Below are positions 61,610 through 64,000 of a stretch of 64,000 nucleotides of DNA, one piece after another. Numbering within the stretch: position 1 is the stretch's first letter; the number at the start of each line of letters is the position of its first letter. The translations under genes and the position numbers were made by a program. The stretch is from Mesobacillus jeotgali (lineage in GTDB: Bacteria; Bacillota; Bacilli; Bacillales; Cytobacillaceae): NCBI RefSeq assembly GCF_031759225.1, contig NZ_CP134494.1, positions 1,424,501-1,488,500 on the forward strand. Reading direction: 5' to 3'. The notes under the pieces were generated by a model. That model did not search any database and was not told where the DNA came from. It was given only the letters and a program-made list of their open reading frames with translations.

Positions 61610-62275
61610 CTAAACTTTAAAAGGATTCTTCCATTCCATCAACATCCCATAATTCAACGACTCTTCGTCTTCTAGATAATTTGCTACGGGTTTAACTGGT
61701 GTACGGCCACAGCGCAGCAAAAAGGAAACGACGGGGTCCTTCAAATCTCCTTTCAGCACCTTTTCTGCATACTGGTTTATGGACATGTCGGCAGAGTGCT
61801 GGTGGTATCCTGGCATCCGGCCGCCACCCAAGAGTCTATCAAGACCCAGATGGACGACTGTCTCATACATAGCTTGCATCATCCATTTTCCAAGACCGAG
61901 TTTACGATAAGCGGGGCTTATGCAAATATCGACAATATAGAGGGTGTTGCCTTCTGGATCATGATTCCGTATGTAGCCATTGTCAGTTATTTCTGCCCAA
62001 GGATGATCTTCATCACCTTTTGCCAACTGAACAACGAGGCCAGTTATGGAACCAGCAATTCTGCCTTCAATTTCTACACAAAGTGCACCTTCCGGAAATA
62101 AAGTGATATGGTTGGTCAGCTGTTCGCCATTCCACAAAAGTTCTTCTGGAAAAGGAGGAGGAAAGGCTTCCTTTTGTACTCTGATCAATTGGTCAAAATC
62201 ATCTTTTGTATAATTACGGATGGTTGCTTTTATTGGTTTGTTGCTGTCAAATACATAAAGCTCTTTATAAAACAT
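61610..62275 (-). CDS. ykwB: GNAT-family N-acetyltransferase, YkwB-like
   Basis: A 221-residue acetyltransferase. The GNAT core with the acetyl-CoA motif is ICISPAYRKLGLGKWMMQAM (R/QxxGxG/A type), preceded by strands LCVEIEGRIAGSITGLVV. The C-terminal 60 residues are an extension specific to this group. AGAGGTG precedes ATG 62275. Location next to ptsI and ykwC matches B. subtilis ykwB. The acceptor is unknown. Confidence 0.85.
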   Translation of the reverse strand: MFYKELYVFDSNKPIKATIRNYTKDDFDQLIRVQKEAFPPPFPEELLWNGEQLTNHITLFPEGALCVEIEGRIAGSITGLVVQLAKGDEDHPWAEITDNGYIRNHDPEGNTLYIVDICISPAYRKLGLGKWMMQAMYETVVHLGLDRLLGGGRMPGYHQHSADMSINQYAEKVLKGDLKDPVVSFLLRCGRTPVKPVANYLEDEESLNYGMLMEWKNPFKV

Positions 62276-62467
62276 ATCTGCACCTCTATCAATAGTATAG
62301 ACATAGTATAGGTAGATATTTGTCTCAAGGTCAAATTGAACAATCCGCAGTTTTTACATTTTATTAATGTTTACCTGTTAAGCTAAACAAAAACCGATGT
62401 TTTTAGGTTTGGATTTGCCGCTGTCAGGGTACACTAATATTGCGCATAAAATGGTAGATCGCTCTGG

Positions 62468-62496
62468 AGGCCGAGAAGTAAATTCTCGGCCTTTTG
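62468..62496 (+). terminator. Intrinsic terminator in the leader of ykwC
   Basis: AGGCCGAGAA (62468-62477) pairs with TTCTCGGCCT (62483-62492), followed by TTTGC. No plus-strand gene precedes it, so it would end a short transcript started within the 190 bases upstream. Confidence 0.75.
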
Positions 62497-62548
62497 CTGT
62501 TTCTAATGTTAAAATATATCTAAAATACATAAGGGAAGAGGGAGTCAT

Positions 62549-63430
62549 ATGCTGTCTAAGGAAGATACGGTCATTGGTTTCATTGGTACTGGAGTTATGG
62601 GGAAGAGTATGGCAAGGCATTTGCTTGAGGCGGGCTATCAGCTCACTGTCTATACTAGAACGAAGGAAAAGGCAGATGATTTGCTGGAAAAAGGAGCTGT
62701 TTGGTCAGATTCACCACGTGACATGGCTCAGAAGGCAGATGTCATTTTTACAATTGTCGGATATCCTTCAGACGTGGAGGAAATTTATCTGGGTGAGGAC
62801 GGACTTATTGCCAATGCGAAGCAGGGCAGTTATTTGATTGATATGACGACTTCGACTCCGTCCCTGGCACAAAGAATTTACAATCAAGCAAAAGATAAAG
62901 GCATTCACGCAATTGATGCCCCTGTTTCGGGAGGGGATATTGGTGCCCGTGAAGCAAAGCTCGCAATCATGGCAGGCGGTGATGATGAAGCTTTTCTTCA
63001 GGTAGAACCTCTCCTCAATATCCTTGGAACCAATATTGTTCATCAGGGTGGGGCTGGTGCCGGGCAGCACACGAAGATGTGCAACCAAATCTCGATTGCC
63101 TCCAATATGATCGGTGTATGCGAAGCGGTTATTTATGCTGAAAAAGCAGGTCTGGATCCGGAAACCGTTTTAAAAAGCATTTCGACGGGAGCTGCAGGCA
63201 GCTGGTCGCTCTCTAATCTGGCACCGAGGATGATCGACGGTAATTTTGAACCAGGCTTTTACATCAAGCACTTTATCAAGGATATGAAAATCGCCTTGGA
63301 TGAAGCAACGCGGATGGATATAGAAGTGCCTGGCCTGTCGCTTGCCTTATCATTATATGAACAGCTTGCGGAAAAAGGCGAAGAAAACAGCGGCACACAG
63401 GCGCTGTATAAGTACTGGAAACAATCATAA
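62549..63430 (+). CDS. ykwC: NAD(P)-dependent beta-hydroxyacid dehydrogenase, YkwC-like
   Basis: A 293-residue enzyme of the 3-hydroxyisobutyrate dehydrogenase family. The N-terminal dinucleotide site is IGFIGTGVMGKSMARHL, the substrate motif DAPVSGGDIGAREAKL, and the catalytic Lys is in GAGQHTKMCNQI. GGGAAGAGGGAG lies upstream of ATG 62549. The natural substrate is unknown (hydroxyisobutyrate, glycerate or succinic semialdehyde are family options). It follows a leader containing its own terminator. Confidence 0.88.
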   Translation: MLSKEDTVIGFIGTGVMGKSMARHLLEAGYQLTVYTRTKEKADDLLEKGAVWSDSPRDMAQKADVIFTIVGYPSDVEEIYLGEDGLIANAKQGSYLIDMTTSTPSLAQRIYNQAKDKGIHAIDAPVSGGDIGAREAKLAIMAGGDDEAFLQVEPLLNILGTNIVHQGGAGAGQHTKMCNQISIASNMIGVCEAVIYAEKAGLDPETVLKSISTGAAGSWSLSNLAPRMIDGNFEPGFYIKHFIKDMKIALDEATRMDIEVPGLSLALSLYEQLAEKGEENSGTQALYKYWKQS

Positions 63431-63447
63431 TATTTGCTAGTCATAGA

Positions 63448-63485
63448 CCCCTCCTTGGGTAAAGATAATAAACCTAAAGGAGGGG
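63448..63485 (+). promoter_or_regulatory. Hairpin sequestering the ribosome site of the next gene
   Basis: CCCCTCCTT (63448-63456) pairs perfectly over 9 bp with AAGGAGGGG (63477-63485), which is the ribosome-binding site of the gene at 63492. An inner GGT/ACC (63458-63460 with 63472-63474) may add pairs. A candidate forespore-type promoter (TCATAG 63441-63446, GATAATA 63464-63470) would start transcripts inside the loop, without the left arm. Confidence 0.6.
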
Positions 63486-63491
63486 ATATCT

Positions 63492-63668
63492 ATGGCTAAA
63501 AGGACGAAAAAGAACGACCCGCAGCAAAAGAACAAAAAAGGGTTTGATTCTGCTGTAATTGATTCTGAGTTCTCACATGAGATTGGCAGTGCAGCGACAA
63601 ATAAGATTCACAAGGATAAAGCGAAAAAAGAGAAAGCACCAAAGAATAACGGGAAATACAAGGGTTAA
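63492..63668 (+). CDS. Tiny Lys-rich protein, candidate gamma-SASP-like spore protein
   Basis: A 58-residue frame with a very strong site (AAAGGAGGGG). The product is Lys-rich at both ends with central DSEFSHEIGSAATNKI. This is the same F-S-x-E core found in the two tiny genes at 17583 and 17744, and resembles the gamma-type SASP motif. A terminator follows shortly after. Spore function is inferred only. The ribosome site lies within a stable hairpin. Confidence 0.62.
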   Translation: MAKRTKKNDPQQKNKKGFDSAVIDSEFSHEIGSAATNKIHKDKAKKEKAPKNNGKYKG

Positions 63669-63693
63669 TAACACTCTCCAACGTGATTCCAAA

Positions 63694-63724
63694 ACAAAAA
63701 GCCGTTCCAGTGCAGGAACGGCCT
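63694..63724 (-). terminator. Terminator of the aminotransferase gene
   Basis: GCCGTTCC (63701-63708) and GGAACGGC (63715-63722), with TTTTTGTTTTG on the minus strand. It may also serve the convergent tiny gene. Confidence 0.88.
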
Positions 63725-63729
63725 TCCTC

Positions 63730-64000
63730 TTAATTTAAATACCTTTCCAACCGGTCAAGTCCTTCTTTTAGCGTGTCCATTGAGTAAGCATATGAAAGGC
63801 GGAAATAACCTTCTCCAAATTCAGAGAATGCACTCCCTGGAACGACTGCCAATTTAGCTTCATTGACCAAATCCATGCAAAAATCGAATGATGAAATATT
63901 GTTGGCTGGGATTTTGATGAAGAAATAAAACGCGCCATCAGGCTTGATTACATCAAGTCCCATTGACTGCAGTCTGCTGAATACATAATCTCTTCTTGAA
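63730..64000 (-). CDS. patA: Class I/II aminotransferase, C-terminal part (PatA-like, partial)
   Basis: The frame enters from the right edge and stops at 63730, giving about 90 C-terminal residues. It shows the end of a fold-type I PLP aminotransferase: KPDGAFYFFIKIP, AVVPGSAFSEFGEGYFRLSY (the Arg that binds the substrate carboxylate) and a closing helix. It resembles PatA of B. subtilis (N-acetyl-LL-diaminopimelate aminotransferase), which lies in the same region near ykwC, but other aminotransferases of the group cannot be excluded. The PLP lysine lies outside the window. Confidence 0.75.
   Translation of the reverse strand, partial: SRRDYVFSRLQSMGLDVIKPDGAFYFFIKIPANNISSFDFCMDLVNEAKLAVVPGSAFSEFGEGYFRLSYAYSMDTLKEGLDRLERYLN

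Noticed and set aside
62397..62837. 146-codon plus-strand frame before ykwC
   Set aside because: It crosses a terminator hairpin and overlaps ykwC in another frame, with no ribosome site.

Overview
The window looks like chromosome from a spore-forming, Gram-positive member of the Bacillaceae (Mesobacillus/Cytobacillus-like Bacillus sensu lato). The evidence is AGGAGG-type ribosome sites, frequent TTG/GTG starts, spore genes (alpha/beta SASP, two Spo0E-type phosphatases, a KinE-like kinase, candidate spore proteins), T-box and S-box leaders, and a gene order that follows, with gaps and insertions, the Bacillus subtilis block sigI-rsgI-sspD-ktrD / ykrP-kinE / mtn genes / spo0E / clpE-ykvI / ykvS / ptsHI / ykwB-ykwC / patA. 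I saw no rRNA, tRNA, IS element, prophage or CRISPR array.

Layout. 1-4.6 kb: end of an unknown gene, yfhP, prfC, and a T-box-controlled NhaC-family carrier. 5-11.2 kb: an RND permease, then a reductase/aldehyde dehydrogenase pair. 11.4-17.9 kb: a small membrane protein, a secreted DUF5667 protein, sigI-rsgI, sspD, ktrD, DUF3905 and two tiny spore-like genes. 17.9-26.3 kb: radical SAM (DUF4080), acyltransferase, a two-gene 2-oxoacid:ferredoxin oxidoreductase, and a PAS histidine kinase. 26.4-32.6 kb: an ArsR-type regulator, then methionine salvage (mtnU, mtnE, SAM riboswitch, mtnWXBD). 32.8-38.7 kb: spo0E, fixABCX, and a hemerythrin gene behind a textbook Fnr-type promoter. 38.8-48.5 kb: Fsr-like exporter, phosphotransferase, TPM/LemA pair, MarR regulator, M3 peptidase, a first 52-bp repeat array, and a second RND permease. 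48.7-58.5 kb: CtsR-controlled clpE, ykvI, lipoprotein, CPBP protease, ykvS, a small Spo0E-like gene, and MoxR-DUF58-DUF4129. 58.7-64 kb: ptsHI, a second 52-bp repeat array, ykwB, ykwC, a spore-like gene whose ribosome site is buried in a hairpin, and the end of a PatA-type aminotransferase.

How genes work together. mtnE/mtnWXBD carry the lower half of the methylthioadenosine-to-methionine route under S-box control. ptsHI supplies phosphoryl groups for sugar uptake. sigI-rsgI form an envelope/heat stress sigma/anti-sigma pair beside a secreted protein with a similar disordered tail. The 2-oxoacid:ferredoxin oxidoreductase and FixABCX both generate low-potential reduced ferredoxin, and an oxygen-responsive Fnr-type site follows fixX.

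The most unusual structure is a pair of intergenic tandem arrays of unrelated sequence. They share an exact 52-bp period and the same hairpin design, and each lies in a tail-to-tail gap between two terminators. All calls come from reading the sequence; no database search was run.
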